Positions 8,008-16,124 of a DNA stretch of 64,000 bases are shown here, piece by piece (the first letter of the stretch is position 1; the number at the start of each line of letters is the position of its first letter). The notes under the pieces were generated by a model, which saw only the letters and a list, made by a program, of their open reading frames with translations, was not told the origin of the DNA and did not search any database. Position numbers and translations under genes: made by a program. Source of the stretch: Pseudoxanthomonas dokdonensis (GTDB taxonomy: Bacteria; Pseudomonadota; Gammaproteobacteria; Xanthomonadales; Xanthomonadaceae); contig NZ_LDJL01000005.1 of assembly GCF_001431405.1 (NCBI RefSeq), positions 62,001 to 126,000 on the forward strand, read 5' to 3'.

Positions 8008-10110
8008 ATGACCGAAGCCACCACCAGCCGGACGCTCACCGAGCCTGTCCGCGACAGCATCCGCAGCGCTTATGTCGAACTGCAGGCCAATACGCCTGGC
8101 TTTGCCGTGCGTCGTGCACAGACGCAGATGATCGCGGTCGCCTCGCGGGCGTTGGGACGGTCGGACGGGGTGGCATTGATTGAAGCCGGCACCGGGGTCG
8201 GCAAGAGCCTGGGCTATCTGACCGCCGGTGTGCCGGTGGCGCTGCAATCCGGGCGCAAGCTGGTGCTCAGCACCGGCACCGTCGCGCTGCAGTCACAGCT
8301 TTATGATCGCGATCTGCCGGCGTATCTGAAAGCCACTGGCACCCAGGCAACGGTGGCGCTGCTCAAGGGCAGGGCGCGCTACTTCTGCCCGCAGAAGGCC
8401 TCCGGTGCGAGCGGCGGCAGCGAGCAGGATGCGCTGTTCGACGAACTGGGGCCGCTGTATGACGCGCCGCTGTCGAATACCGACGCCCAGGTCGTCAATG
8501 AACTGGCTGCCCGGTTCGAGCTCGAACAGTGGGCCGGCGACCTCGACAACCCGCCGATCCCGGTGCCGGCTTCGGTCCGCCCGCACGTCACCACCAACGC
8601 CAGTGGCTGCCTGGGCCGGCGCTGCCCGTTCGTTGCTTCGTGCCCGGCACTGAAGGCGCGCAAGCTGGCCCAGGAAGCGCAGATCGTGGTCGTCAACCAC
8701 GCGCTGCTGCTGTCGGCGCTGGAACTGGCGCAGGTGTCCGAAGAGCCGTTGCTGGGCGACCCGAAGAAAATGCTGGTGGTGCTGGATGAAGGCCACCATC
8801 TGCCTTCGATCGCCATTGAAACCGGTGCCGCCACGGTTGCGCTGTCGTCAACGATCCGCAAGCTGGTCAAGCTGCCGCCGCTGATGGCCAAGGTCTACGG
8901 CGCACTGCAAGCCGAAAAGCTGGCCAGTACCGAGGCCAGCGAGTTCGTCGAATGCGTGAGCGAGTACGGCCGCCAGCTGAAACTGCTGAAGGCGGAAATC
9001 AACCACGCCTGGGCACCTGATCCGGATGAGCACGAACCGATGTGGCGTGCGCCGCACGGAGAGCTGCCGCCGGGCTGGGTCGCGCATTGCGAGCAGTTGG
9101 CCGAGGCGGCACGGACCATCCTCAAGGTGCTGGAAGCGGCCGCTGGCAAGTTGCAGGGCTCGAACAAGGTCAGCGATGCCGAGCGCGGCGGTCTGGTGAC
9201 CACGGTGGCGCTGTTTGCCGAATCGATCAGTGAGCAGGCGCTGTTGTGGAATACCTGGGCCAGGGCCGATGCCGCCGGCGCGGCACCACATGCGCGCTGG
9301 ATCACGCAGAGCCGGGATGGCAACGACATCCTTTGCCATTGCTCGCCTTCAAGCGCCGCCCAGACCCTGCGCAGCATCCTCTGGGGCAAGGTCGATTCAG
9401 TGGTGGTCACATCGGCCACCATCTCCGCCGGCGGCAACTTCGACGGTATCGCCAGCGAGATGGGCGTACCCCGGGATGCCGAGATGGTCAGCCTGCCATC
9501 ACCGTTTGATCTGCCCAACCAGGCCCGGCTGGTGGTCCCACGCATGCAGTCGACGCCACAGCAGCGCGACGCGCACACCGATGAAGTGGTCCGATACCTG
9601 GAACAGCACCTGGACCTGGACGCCGGGTCGCTGGTGTTGTTCACCTCCAAGGCCAAGCTCAAGGCGGTGTTCGACCAGTTGCCGGCGCGGATAACCGCCA
9701 AGGTGTTGCTGCAGGGCAAGGAACCGGTGCAGCAGCTAGTCAAGCGGCACGTCGAACGCATCGACAAGGGCGAGGGATCGATCATCCTGGGCCTGCAGAG
9801 CGTGGGCGAGGGGCTGGATCTGGCCGGCAAGTACTGCACCAGTGTCATCATCACCCAGCTGCCATTTCCGGTGCCGACCGATCCAATCGTCGCCACGCTC
9901 AGCGAATGGTACGAGGCGCGCCAGCTCAACAGTTTCGCGATGCTGTCGGTACCCCACGCGATCCGGGTGCTGACCCAGTTCGCCGGTCGCTTGATCCGCA
10001 CGACCACCGACACCGGTTCCATCCATCTGCTCGATTCACGGCTGCTGTCGAAAAGCTACGGCAAGCGCATCCTCGGGGCGCTGCCGCCGTTCGGGCGCAG
10101 CATCGGCTAG
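8008..10110 (+). CDS. dinG: ATP-dependent DNA helicase DinG (XPD-like, 4Fe-4S)
   Basis: 700 residues, close to the usual DinG length. Superfamily 2 helicase with Walker A EAGTGVGKS (residues 59-67) and motif II DEGH (260-263). Between them are four Cys spaced like an XPD-type iron-sulfur cluster: C127 (YFCPQ), C201, C206 and C212 (CLGRRCPFVASC). The C-terminal half holds VVTSATI, GLQSVGEGLDLAG and QFAGRLIRTTTD (motifs IV-VI). DinG unwinds 5' to 3', including R-loops and D-loops, and takes part in repair and in replication-transcription conflicts. It stands alone, without an operon partner. Confidence 0.93.
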   Translation: MTEATTSRTLTEPVRDSIRSAYVELQANTPGFAVRRAQTQMIAVASRALGRSDGVALIEAGTGVGKSLGYLTAGVPVALQSGRKLVLSTGTVALQSQLYDRDLPAYLKATGTQATVALLKGRARYFCPQKASGASGGSEQDALFDELGPLYDAPLSNTDAQVVNELAARFELEQWAGDLDNPPIPVPASVRPHVTTNASGCLGRRCPFVASCPALKARKLAQEAQIVVVNHALLLSALELAQVSEEPLLGDPKKMLVVLDEGHHLPSIAIETGAATVALSSTIRKLVKLPPLMAKVYGALQAEKLASTEASEFVECVSEYGRQLKLLKAEINHAWAPDPDEHEPMWRAPHGELPPGWVAHCEQLAEAARTILKVLEAAAGKLQGSNKVSDAERGGLVTTVALFAESISEQALLWNTWARADAAGAAPHARWITQSRDGNDILCHCSPSSAAQTLRSILWGKVDSVVVTSATISAGGNFDGIASEMGVPRDAEMVSLPSPFDLPNQARLVVPRMQSTPQQRDAHTDEVVRYLEQHLDLDAGSLVLFTSKAKLKAVFDQLPARITAKVLLQGKEPVQQLVKRHVERIDKGEGSIILGLQSVGEGLDLAGKYCTSVIITQLPFPVPTDPIVATLSEWYEARQLNSFAMLSVPHAIRVLTQFAGRLIRTTTDTGSIHLLDSRLLSKSYGKRILGALPPFGRSIG

Positions 10111-10146
10111 GGCCGTCGGTCCGCGATCCGGGCCGAGCCGCGGCAT

Positions 10147-11160
10147 TCAGCGCGCCGGCGGCACCGAAATACCGGCATCGGTCTGCAACACCGGCTTGAT
10201 GCTGCCGTCTTCGTTGTAGCGCAGATATTCGACCGTTACCGCACGCCTGCCGGTGGCACCGTTCTGGTCGCCGATGGTCAGGGCCGCATTGTGCAGGAAC
10301 AGATACCAGTTGCCCTTGAACTGGGCGATGCCGGGATGGATGGTGAAGCTGTATTTGCCGGACCCGGTCAGCTCACCGCGGTAAGTCCAGGGGCCCTGGA
10401 TCGACGGCGCGGTGGCATAGGACACTTTTTCATCGCGGTGGCGGGAGCGATCCAGCGACGCGTATGTCAGGTAATACAGCGGCCCACGCTTGTGCAGCCA
10501 TGGGCCTTCTTCGAAGTGCGGCGGGGTGATTTCCGTGATCGGACCGTCGAGCTCGATCATGTTGGGCTTGAGCCTGGCGATGTAGCACTGGCGGTTGCCC
10601 CAGGCGATCCAGGTGCTGCCGTCATCGTCGGTGAACACCGTGGGATCAATGTCTTCCCAGCTGTGGGTGCCCTTGGGAGTCATCTCGTTGGTGATCAGCG
10701 CCGCCCCCTTGGCGTCGACGAACGGACCGCTGGGACTGTCCGATACCGCGACGCCGATGGCCTTGCCCGGGTGTGTCTGGTCATGCTCGACGGCGGCATA
10801 GAACCGGAACCTGCCATCTTTCTCGATTGCCTGCGCCGCCCAGGCGTCGGCCTTCGCCCATTTGAAGTCGGACACCCTCATGATTGGGCCGTGGTACTGC
10901 CATGTCGTCATGTCGGCGGTGGAATAGACCAGCCATTCGCGCATGTTGAACATTTCGTCGCGCTGGGCTTCGTCGTGGCCAACGTACAGATACAGCCGGT
11001 CACCGACGACCAGCGGCGCCGGATCGGCGGTGAACCGGTCATGGAACAGCGGATTACCCGTTGCCGTGATGACCGACGATGCCTGGCCGAGCGCCGGCCG
11101 CGGCAACAGCAGAACCAGGCTCAGCGCCAGCAGCACGCACCACGGGTGGCGGTTTGCCAT
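10147..11160 (-). CDS. secreted glycoside hydrolase family 43 (arabinanase/xylosidase-like)
   Basis: 337 residues: a signal peptide (WCVLLALSLVLLLPRPALGQA) followed by a five-bladed beta-propeller. GH43 acidic residues are visible: D46 in TADPAPL (general base), D172 in DIDPTVF (pKa modulator) and E218 in FEEGPWLHK (general acid). The family hydrolyses arabinan, xylan side chains or beta-xylosides. The substrate cannot be fixed from sequence. Start chosen at ATG 11158-11160 because it gives the signal peptide and has GGAG at 11168-11171; longer frames upstream have no such support. It is the only polysaccharide-degrading gene nearby. Confidence 0.88.
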   Translation of the reverse strand: MANRHPWCVLLALSLVLLLPRPALGQASSVITATGNPLFHDRFTADPAPLVVGDRLYLYVGHDEAQRDEMFNMREWLVYSTADMTTWQYHGPIMRVSDFKWAKADAWAAQAIEKDGRFRFYAAVEHDQTHPGKAIGVAVSDSPSGPFVDAKGAALITNEMTPKGTHSWEDIDPTVFTDDDGSTWIAWGNRQCYIARLKPNMIELDGPITEITPPHFEEGPWLHKRGPLYYLTYASLDRSRHRDEKVSYATAPSIQGPWTYRGELTGSGKYSFTIHPGIAQFKGNWYLFLHNAALTIGDQNGATGRRAVTVEYLRYNEDGSIKPVLQTDAGISVPPAR

Positions 11161-11613
11161 GTTGCACTCCGGTGTCGATCGGACGGGTCGGGGCAGGATA
11201 GTCCAAGCGGGGCGACGACGCAGCGCTGCGGTGCCTCCCCGGCAAAGCACAGGCCGGCGTGCCGGTTGGCAGCGAAGCAGGCGGACGGACGCTGGAGCCT
11301 TTGCTGGCTGATCGCCATCTGGTCCGTTTGCATGTCTGGCGGTTCTTCGTGCTGCCCTGTGAAGTAACGGTGGCGGCAGTGCGATGCATGGGCCCGCCGG
11401 CAACCCTGATACGGCGGTTCGCTAACCGGTTGATTGCAAAGGTCCTGCATGGCCGCGCGATGGACGATTCATAACTTTTCAGGATTTTTCAGCAGTCGGA
11501 AAAGAATCGCCGGCTGCGCTCGTGGTTAGCTTGTGTCGTTGCTGCCAGCGAACTTGCCGGGCGCGACGACGTCCGGCCTGGCGCCGGGCGATCCAGAACT
11601 CCAGGGGGAATAC
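11161..11613. other. 453-base divergent intergenic region
   Basis: It separates the GH43 gene (minus) from the LpoB operon (plus). An AT-richer patch (11470-11500, ATAACTTTTCAGG...TTTTTCAG) could hold the operon promoter. No gene, repeat or RNA is recognised. Confidence 0.5.
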
Positions 11614-12267
11614 GTGAGCGCAAGACAATACAGTGCCTGGCTTTGCCTGGCAGTCGCAGCCCTGTGGCTGTCGGTCGGGGTGGGGCAGGCGCGTGAGCGC
11701 ACGCTGGACAATCGCAACGGGGTCCAGGCCCGCGATCTGGACCCGGCCGAAAAGGGGCTGGTGACCGGGGTGGGGATCGAGGCCCATGACATCCAGTCGA
11801 TGACCAACCAGATGGCACGCGACATGTTCGCCAGCGGCTTCCTCAATGGGCTGGCATCGCCGCCGCGGATCCTGATCGACGAACAGGAATTCCGCAATGA
11901 AGGATCCCAGATCATCAACCGTCGCATGATTACCCAGCGCCTGATGACCGAGCTCAACCGTGCCGCGCAGGGCCGCATGAGCTTCGTCGGCCAGCGCTAC
12001 GCCGGCATGGTTGCCAAGCAGCGCGAACTCAAGCGCGAAGGGGTTACCGACGTGGGCACCACCGGCATGACCGGGGGCCAGGCTGGCGTCGATTATTTCC
12101 TCGGCGGGGCGATCATGACCCTGGACAGTCGCGACCCGCGCTCGGGCGTGATCCAGCGCTACAACCAGATCGCCTTCGACCTGGTCGATGCCGAGTCCGG
12201 GTCGGTCGTCTGGAGCGGCATGTACGAGTTCCAGCGCGCTGCCGCCGACGACATCATCTACCGCTGA
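11614..12267 (+). CDS. lpoB: LpoB-like penicillin-binding-protein activator
   Basis: 217 residues, starting at GTG 11614 with RBS GGGGGA 5 bases upstream. An N-terminal signal segment (WLCLAVAALWLSVGVGQA) lacks a clear lipobox Cys at the cleavage point, unlike E. coli LpoB, so it may be periplasmic rather than lipidated. The mature part matches the LpoB/COG3417 fold: PPRILIDEQEFRN, LMTELNRAAQGRMSFV, DYFLGGAIMTLDSRD, and a closing FDLVDAESGSVVWSGMYEF. LpoB activates the peptidoglycan synthase PBP1b. It is first in a five-gene operon with ycfL- and COG3014-type genes, the arrangement seen around lpoB in other gammaproteobacteria. Confidence 0.82.
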   Translation: MSARQYSAWLCLAVAALWLSVGVGQARERTLDNRNGVQARDLDPAEKGLVTGVGIEAHDIQSMTNQMARDMFASGFLNGLASPPRILIDEQEFRNEGSQIINRRMITQRLMTELNRAAQGRMSFVGQRYAGMVAKQRELKREGVTDVGTTGMTGGQAGVDYFLGGAIMTLDSRDPRSGVIQRYNQIAFDLVDAESGSVVWSGMYEFQRAAADDIIYR

Positions 12268-12400
12268 TCACCATCGCGCTCTTGCCGGCGCACCCACATC
12301 AACGTCCATGCCGCTGGCCACGATCCTCCGGCAGCGGGCACTTGCGGCCTGCGTTGCGCACCCGTACAGGCCTCGTCCACGACACCTTCAAGGAGACATC

Positions 12401-12892
12401 ATGAAATCCACTGCATTGTTGCTCGCTCCTGCCGCGCTCATTGCGCTGATGCTGGCAGGCTGCGCGTCCTCGCCCAGCGCCGGTCCGCAGACCCTGCTCA
12501 AGTGCGACTACAAAGCGCTCAAGGCCAATGCGTTGACCGGTGGTCCGGCGCTGACCTCGATGGCCTACGGTTCGGTCAGGGACATCCCGGCCGATGCCGT
12601 GCTGATCAGTGATGCAGGCCTGTACAACAGCGTCATTGTCCAGCAGTTGAGTACGCAGCGTACCGCCGGCGGCACCATGCAAGCGACGGCCCGGCTGGCC
12701 AATTGCACCGGTGTCGGCTTCAGCGTGCGGGCGCGCACCGCCTTCCTCGATGCGAACATGGGCCCGGCCGAACCGGTATCGGCCTGGCGCACGGTATTCC
12801 TGCCCGCCGGCGGGATGAGTGTGTACCAGGAATCTTCGTTTTCCGCGGACAAGGCGGCGTATTACTACATCGAACTGGCGCGCAATCCGTGA
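12401..12892 (+). CDS. ycfL: YcfL-family (DUF1425) lipoprotein
   Basis: 163 residues. Signal peptide with lipobox LAGC (MLAGCASSPS). The body is a small beta-sandwich typical of DUF1425: N-V-Q-x-L-S-x-R...A-x-A-x-L-x-N, here SVIVQQLSTQRTAGGTMQATARLANCTG, then RTAFLDANMG...WRTVFLPAGG. AAGGAG sits 6-11 bases before ATG 12401. In E. coli ycfL lies directly next to lpoB, which supports both assignments. The function is unknown, probably at the outer membrane. Confidence 0.82.
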   Translation: MKSTALLLAPAALIALMLAGCASSPSAGPQTLLKCDYKALKANALTGGPALTSMAYGSVRDIPADAVLISDAGLYNSVIVQQLSTQRTAGGTMQATARLANCTGVGFSVRARTAFLDANMGPAEPVSAWRTVFLPAGGMSVYQESSFSADKAAYYYIELARNP

Positions 12893-13734
12893 GTGCACGG
12901 AGATGGCCAGCCTGGGTCGCCAGCGGCGGCATCGCGGCGACGCTGGCGTTGTCGTTCGCCGCCAGCGCGCAGATGCGTCCGGGACAACCGCAGGTATTGA
13001 GCCCCGCGGCAGCGCCGACCCAGCAGGAAAACACGCCGTGGGCCGCGCTGCGTGGCCGACTGGGTTCGCACAACCGGGTGATGCTGTTCTGGGAATCCAC
13101 ACTGGACGACAGCGTCAGCACCCGCTATCGCGACGTGCAGACGCTGGACCGCCAGGTACACGGCAATGCCGCCCAGGTCGATGGCGTAATTGACAGTGCC
13201 GCAGGCCCGCTGGGCGTTGCCGTCGCCGGTGGCAATGCCCATCTGCACCAGCGCAGCGAATCCTTCGTCGAAGGCGAGGGCCCGGCACACGCACGGCTGT
13301 CGGCCGATGCGCGGGCGATGCAGTCGGTATTCATGGCCCAGCTCCGCCAGGGCGGTGTGCGCTTCATCGACCGCGCCCTGGCCACGCGCCTGGCCGGTGG
13401 CACGGTGGAAGGCGAACGCCCCAACGTGCACGCGATCGAGACCCGCGCGTTGACCGGCCATGCGGACTACCTGATGGAAGTAACCTCGAGCGCCGATGCC
13501 GATGCGCGCAGCGGACGCCGCTTTCATGTGTCTTTGCGCTCGGTCAGCGATGGCGAGACCGTGGTCGACTTCGACACATCCGCCGATACGGGCAGCCCCG
13601 CCACCATGGCCTACGTCGCCACCGCCAACGGCTTCGAGCGCGGCACGCCGACGCCGGCCAGCGAAGCCGATACGGCGCGTGTGCTGGCGACCGAAACCGG
13701 GCGCCGGATGGCCGATGCGATGGTGCGCCGATGA
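12889..13734 (+). CDS. exported protein of the lpoB operon, function unknown
   Basis: 281 residues from GTG 12889, which overlaps the preceding stop in GTGA and so is translationally coupled. An N-terminal signal peptide (GGIAATLALSFAASAQM) is followed by a mixed alpha/beta domain. Central stretches RAMQSVFMAQLRQGGVRFIDRALATR and HADYLMEVTSSADADARSGRRFHVSLRSV resemble the LpoB/CsgG-type pattern of a variable-strand periplasmic domain, but I cannot assign a family. It ends in ATGA overlap with the next gene. Confidence 0.72.
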   Translation: MSARRWPAWVASGGIAATLALSFAASAQMRPGQPQVLSPAAAPTQQENTPWAALRGRLGSHNRVMLFWESTLDDSVSTRYRDVQTLDRQVHGNAAQVDGVIDSAAGPLGVAVAGGNAHLHQRSESFVEGEGPAHARLSADARAMQSVFMAQLRQGGVRFIDRALATRLAGGTVEGERPNVHAIETRALTGHADYLMEVTSSADADARSGRRFHVSLRSVSDGETVVDFDTSADTGSPATMAYVATANGFERGTPTPASEADTARVLATETGRRMADAMVRR

Positions 13735-15023
13735 GCGCCCGTGGTGTCCAGCGACGTGTATCGGCTATGCTGTTCACGGTGATGCTGGCCTGGACGTTGC
13801 CGGCCCTCGCCCAGACCGCTGATTCAACGCTTCCGCCCAGCCTGCGCCCGTACTACGACACGCTGCTGGAAGAGGGCGAGTGGGGCGCGGTGCTCAATCT
13901 GCAGCGGCTCGGCCTGGAAGCCATCGACCAGGGACATCTGCCGATCGCCGAACGCGCCTTCGACAGCGCGCTGGAGCGCATCGAGCTGATCTACGCCGAT
14001 TCCGACTCGGCCAGGAAAGCGCGCTCGCTGTGGGCGGCCGAAGGCAGCAAGGACTTCAAGGGCGAGCCCTACGAACGGGCGATGACCTATTACTACCGTG
14101 GTCTGCTGTTCATGGTCCAGGGCGATTACGAAAACGCCCGCGCCAGTTTCCGTTCGGCCGAATACCAGGACACCATTTCCGGCGATGAGACCTATGCCGG
14201 TGATTTCGGGTTGATGTCACTGCTGTCCGGCTGGGCGTCCACGTGTGCGGACGATCCCGGCATGGCGGCGGACTTCTACCAGCGGGCCGGGACCCAACAG
14301 CCGCAGGGGCTGGACGCCCCGGCGCCGGATCGCAATACCCTGGTGCTGGTGGAATCGGGTACCGCACCGGTCAAGACCGCGACCGGATCCTACGGCGAGG
14401 CATTGCAGCTCAGACGCGGTGACAACCCGTTCGTGTCGGCGTCGCTCGGCGATCAGCCACTTGCCCTGCTTGGCGACCTCGGCTGGCAGGCATCAACGCT
14501 GGGCGGCCGCCAGGTCGACGTCATCCTTGGCGGCAAGGCGAGTTTCCGCCAGGGCAGCGAAACCGTGGCCGACATCGGCTTGCAAGGCGCGACGATGGCA
14601 ATCGGCCTGGACGACGGCGGTGGCGCGGCCGGTGCGCTGGCGGTGGTCGGCATTGCCGCGGTACTGATCAGTTCGGCCAGCAAGCCGAAGGCCGACGTGC
14701 GCTACTGGGACAACCTGCCCGACCGCATCTACGGCACGTTCCTGAAAGACGACGTGCAGGCGCTGGCCATCGCCGAGCACACCAGCGACGGCGAGCGTTA
14801 CCCGCTGGCTGCGCCGGTCATCGACCACACCGCCGGCGCTTGCCGGCTGCTGCTGTATCGCACGCGCCAGCCGGGAACGCTGCGGCCGCAGGCGGTGAGC
14901 AACCTGTCCGCCAGCGAGCGCAAGTCACTGCACAAGCGCAACCAGGCGCGTGACCTGGCGTTCCGCGACGACATGCAGCGCCGATTGCTGTCGGCCGATG
15001 AAACCCTGGCGGGAGGAGAATGA
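13731..15023 (+). CDS. COG3014-like exported TPR protein
   Basis: 430 residues with a signal peptide (AMLFTVMLAWTLPALAQ). The N-terminal 170 residues are TPR-like helices (AERAFDSALERIELIY, YERAMTYYYRGLLFMVQGDYENARASFRSAEYQD). A glycine-rich hydrophobic segment at about residues 296-318 (GGGAAGALAVVGIAAVLISS) looks like a membrane-contacting hairpin. Order and content agree with COG3014, found next to LpoB- and YcfL-type genes in vibrios and relatives. The start overlaps the upstream stop (ATGA). Role unknown, presumably in the envelope. Confidence 0.78.
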   Translation: MSARGVQRRVSAMLFTVMLAWTLPALAQTADSTLPPSLRPYYDTLLEEGEWGAVLNLQRLGLEAIDQGHLPIAERAFDSALERIELIYADSDSARKARSLWAAEGSKDFKGEPYERAMTYYYRGLLFMVQGDYENARASFRSAEYQDTISGDETYAGDFGLMSLLSGWASTCADDPGMAADFYQRAGTQQPQGLDAPAPDRNTLVLVESGTAPVKTATGSYGEALQLRRGDNPFVSASLGDQPLALLGDLGWQASTLGGRQVDVILGGKASFRQGSETVADIGLQGATMAIGLDDGGGAAGALAVVGIAAVLISSASKPKADVRYWDNLPDRIYGTFLKDDVQALAIAEHTSDGERYPLAAPVIDHTAGACRLLLYRTRQPGTLRPQAVSNLSASERKSLHKRNQARDLAFRDDMQRRLLSADETLAGGE

Positions 15024-15024
15024 A

Positions 15025-15987
15025 ATGGGCCGCAAGCTGAAATCCATGATGATGCTGGGCCTGGCGTGGGCTCTGGTTTGGCAGACCACCGCGGCGCAGG
15101 AGGTGGTGGCGGCGGATCCGGCCGTGTGGGGGCCTTACGCGAAACTGGTTGGCCGCACGTTTGCCGGCGAGGATGTCAGCGGCTGGCCGAACTATGCCGC
15201 CAAGTCGCGCAGCGTGCAGTGGGAAGAGCCGGGCAGGGTAATGGTCGAGAGCGGCGTACAGAGCAATGGCAAGGACCTGCCGACGATGCGCATCCTGCCG
15301 GGCAAGCAGCCCGGTGAGTTGCTGTTCGACGTGCCGCGTGCGCCCAATGCCACCGGCCGCGTGGTCGATGCCGACACGCTGGTCTTCGACCAGGCGTTCG
15401 GGTACGAAAGCAGCGTGCACCTGGTCGATGCCGGTTTCGAGATGAAAGTCGTCAGGCGTGGCGAAGTGCAGGCGATGGCGATCTATCGCGACACCGCATC
15501 GGATGCTTACGCGGCACATGCCGAGGAACAGGTCGAAAAAGCCGCCGCGGACAAGGTCGCAGCGCGTGCGGCACTACGCGAGAAGGGGGTGCCGGCCGGC
15601 CCTCTGATCGATGCTCCCAGTGACCGCGTACTGGCCTACCAGGAGCCCGTGCGCGGCCCGTCCGGCACGCTCCAGGTCACCCGCGGCAAGGCATGGGAAG
15701 CCGGTGCCTGCTACGCCGCCGTTTACATCAACGGTCGCTGGGCGGCGCGGTTGCAGGGTGACGAAACCGCGCATTTCATCGTCCCGGCCGGCGACGTCGA
15801 GGTGGCGGTGGCTTCTGATCCGCAGGGCCGTGGCACCTGCCGTTTTGGACAGTCCACGCAGGAAGTGCACGAGACAGTGCTGGCCAAGGGCGAAAGTGTC
15901 CACGTCTATTTCGTTTTCAGCGGCGGCGTACAGTTCAGCGAGGCAGCCGAGGGGCCGGCACCGGCACCCGCACCGCTGGCGCCGTAA
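15025..15987 (+). CDS. exported hypothetical protein, last gene of the lpoB operon
   Basis: 320 residues with a signal peptide (MMMLGLAWALVWQTTAAQ). The first ~150 residues form a beta-rich domain around VWGPYAKLVGRTFAG, a wording often seen in lipocalin-like 'how long does it persist' domains of unknown role. A helical linker (EEQVEKAAADKVAARAALRE) and a second beta domain follow (GACYAAVYINGRWAARLQGDE...VPAGDVEVAVASDP), which resembles DUF2846-like folds. It ends in an AP repeat tail. RBS GGAGGA overlaps the preceding gene, 2 bases between stop and start. No enzyme motif seen. Confidence 0.72.
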   Translation: MGRKLKSMMMLGLAWALVWQTTAAQEVVAADPAVWGPYAKLVGRTFAGEDVSGWPNYAAKSRSVQWEEPGRVMVESGVQSNGKDLPTMRILPGKQPGELLFDVPRAPNATGRVVDADTLVFDQAFGYESSVHLVDAGFEMKVVRRGEVQAMAIYRDTASDAYAAHAEEQVEKAAADKVAARAALREKGVPAGPLIDAPSDRVLAYQEPVRGPSGTLQVTRGKAWEAGACYAAVYINGRWAARLQGDETAHFIVPAGDVEVAVASDPQGRGTCRFGQSTQEVHETVLAKGESVHVYFVFSGGVQFSEAAEGPAPAPAPLAP

Positions 15988-16124
15988 TCCAGTCCAAGCG
16001 CATTCGCACAGCGGGCAGACAGCGCCTAGTCGGCAATGGCGATGTGCGTCCGTCTCCGCTGCCCGCCAAATAAACTGCCGGCAGCTTGCCTTGCTTCCCC
16101 AGTGAGGCGAGGCAGCGCTGGCCA

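Noticed and set aside
10291..11367. A 358-codon frame on the plus strand opposite the GH43 gene
   Set aside because: The GH43 frame has conserved catalytic residues and a signal peptide; the opposite frame has no recognisable domain.
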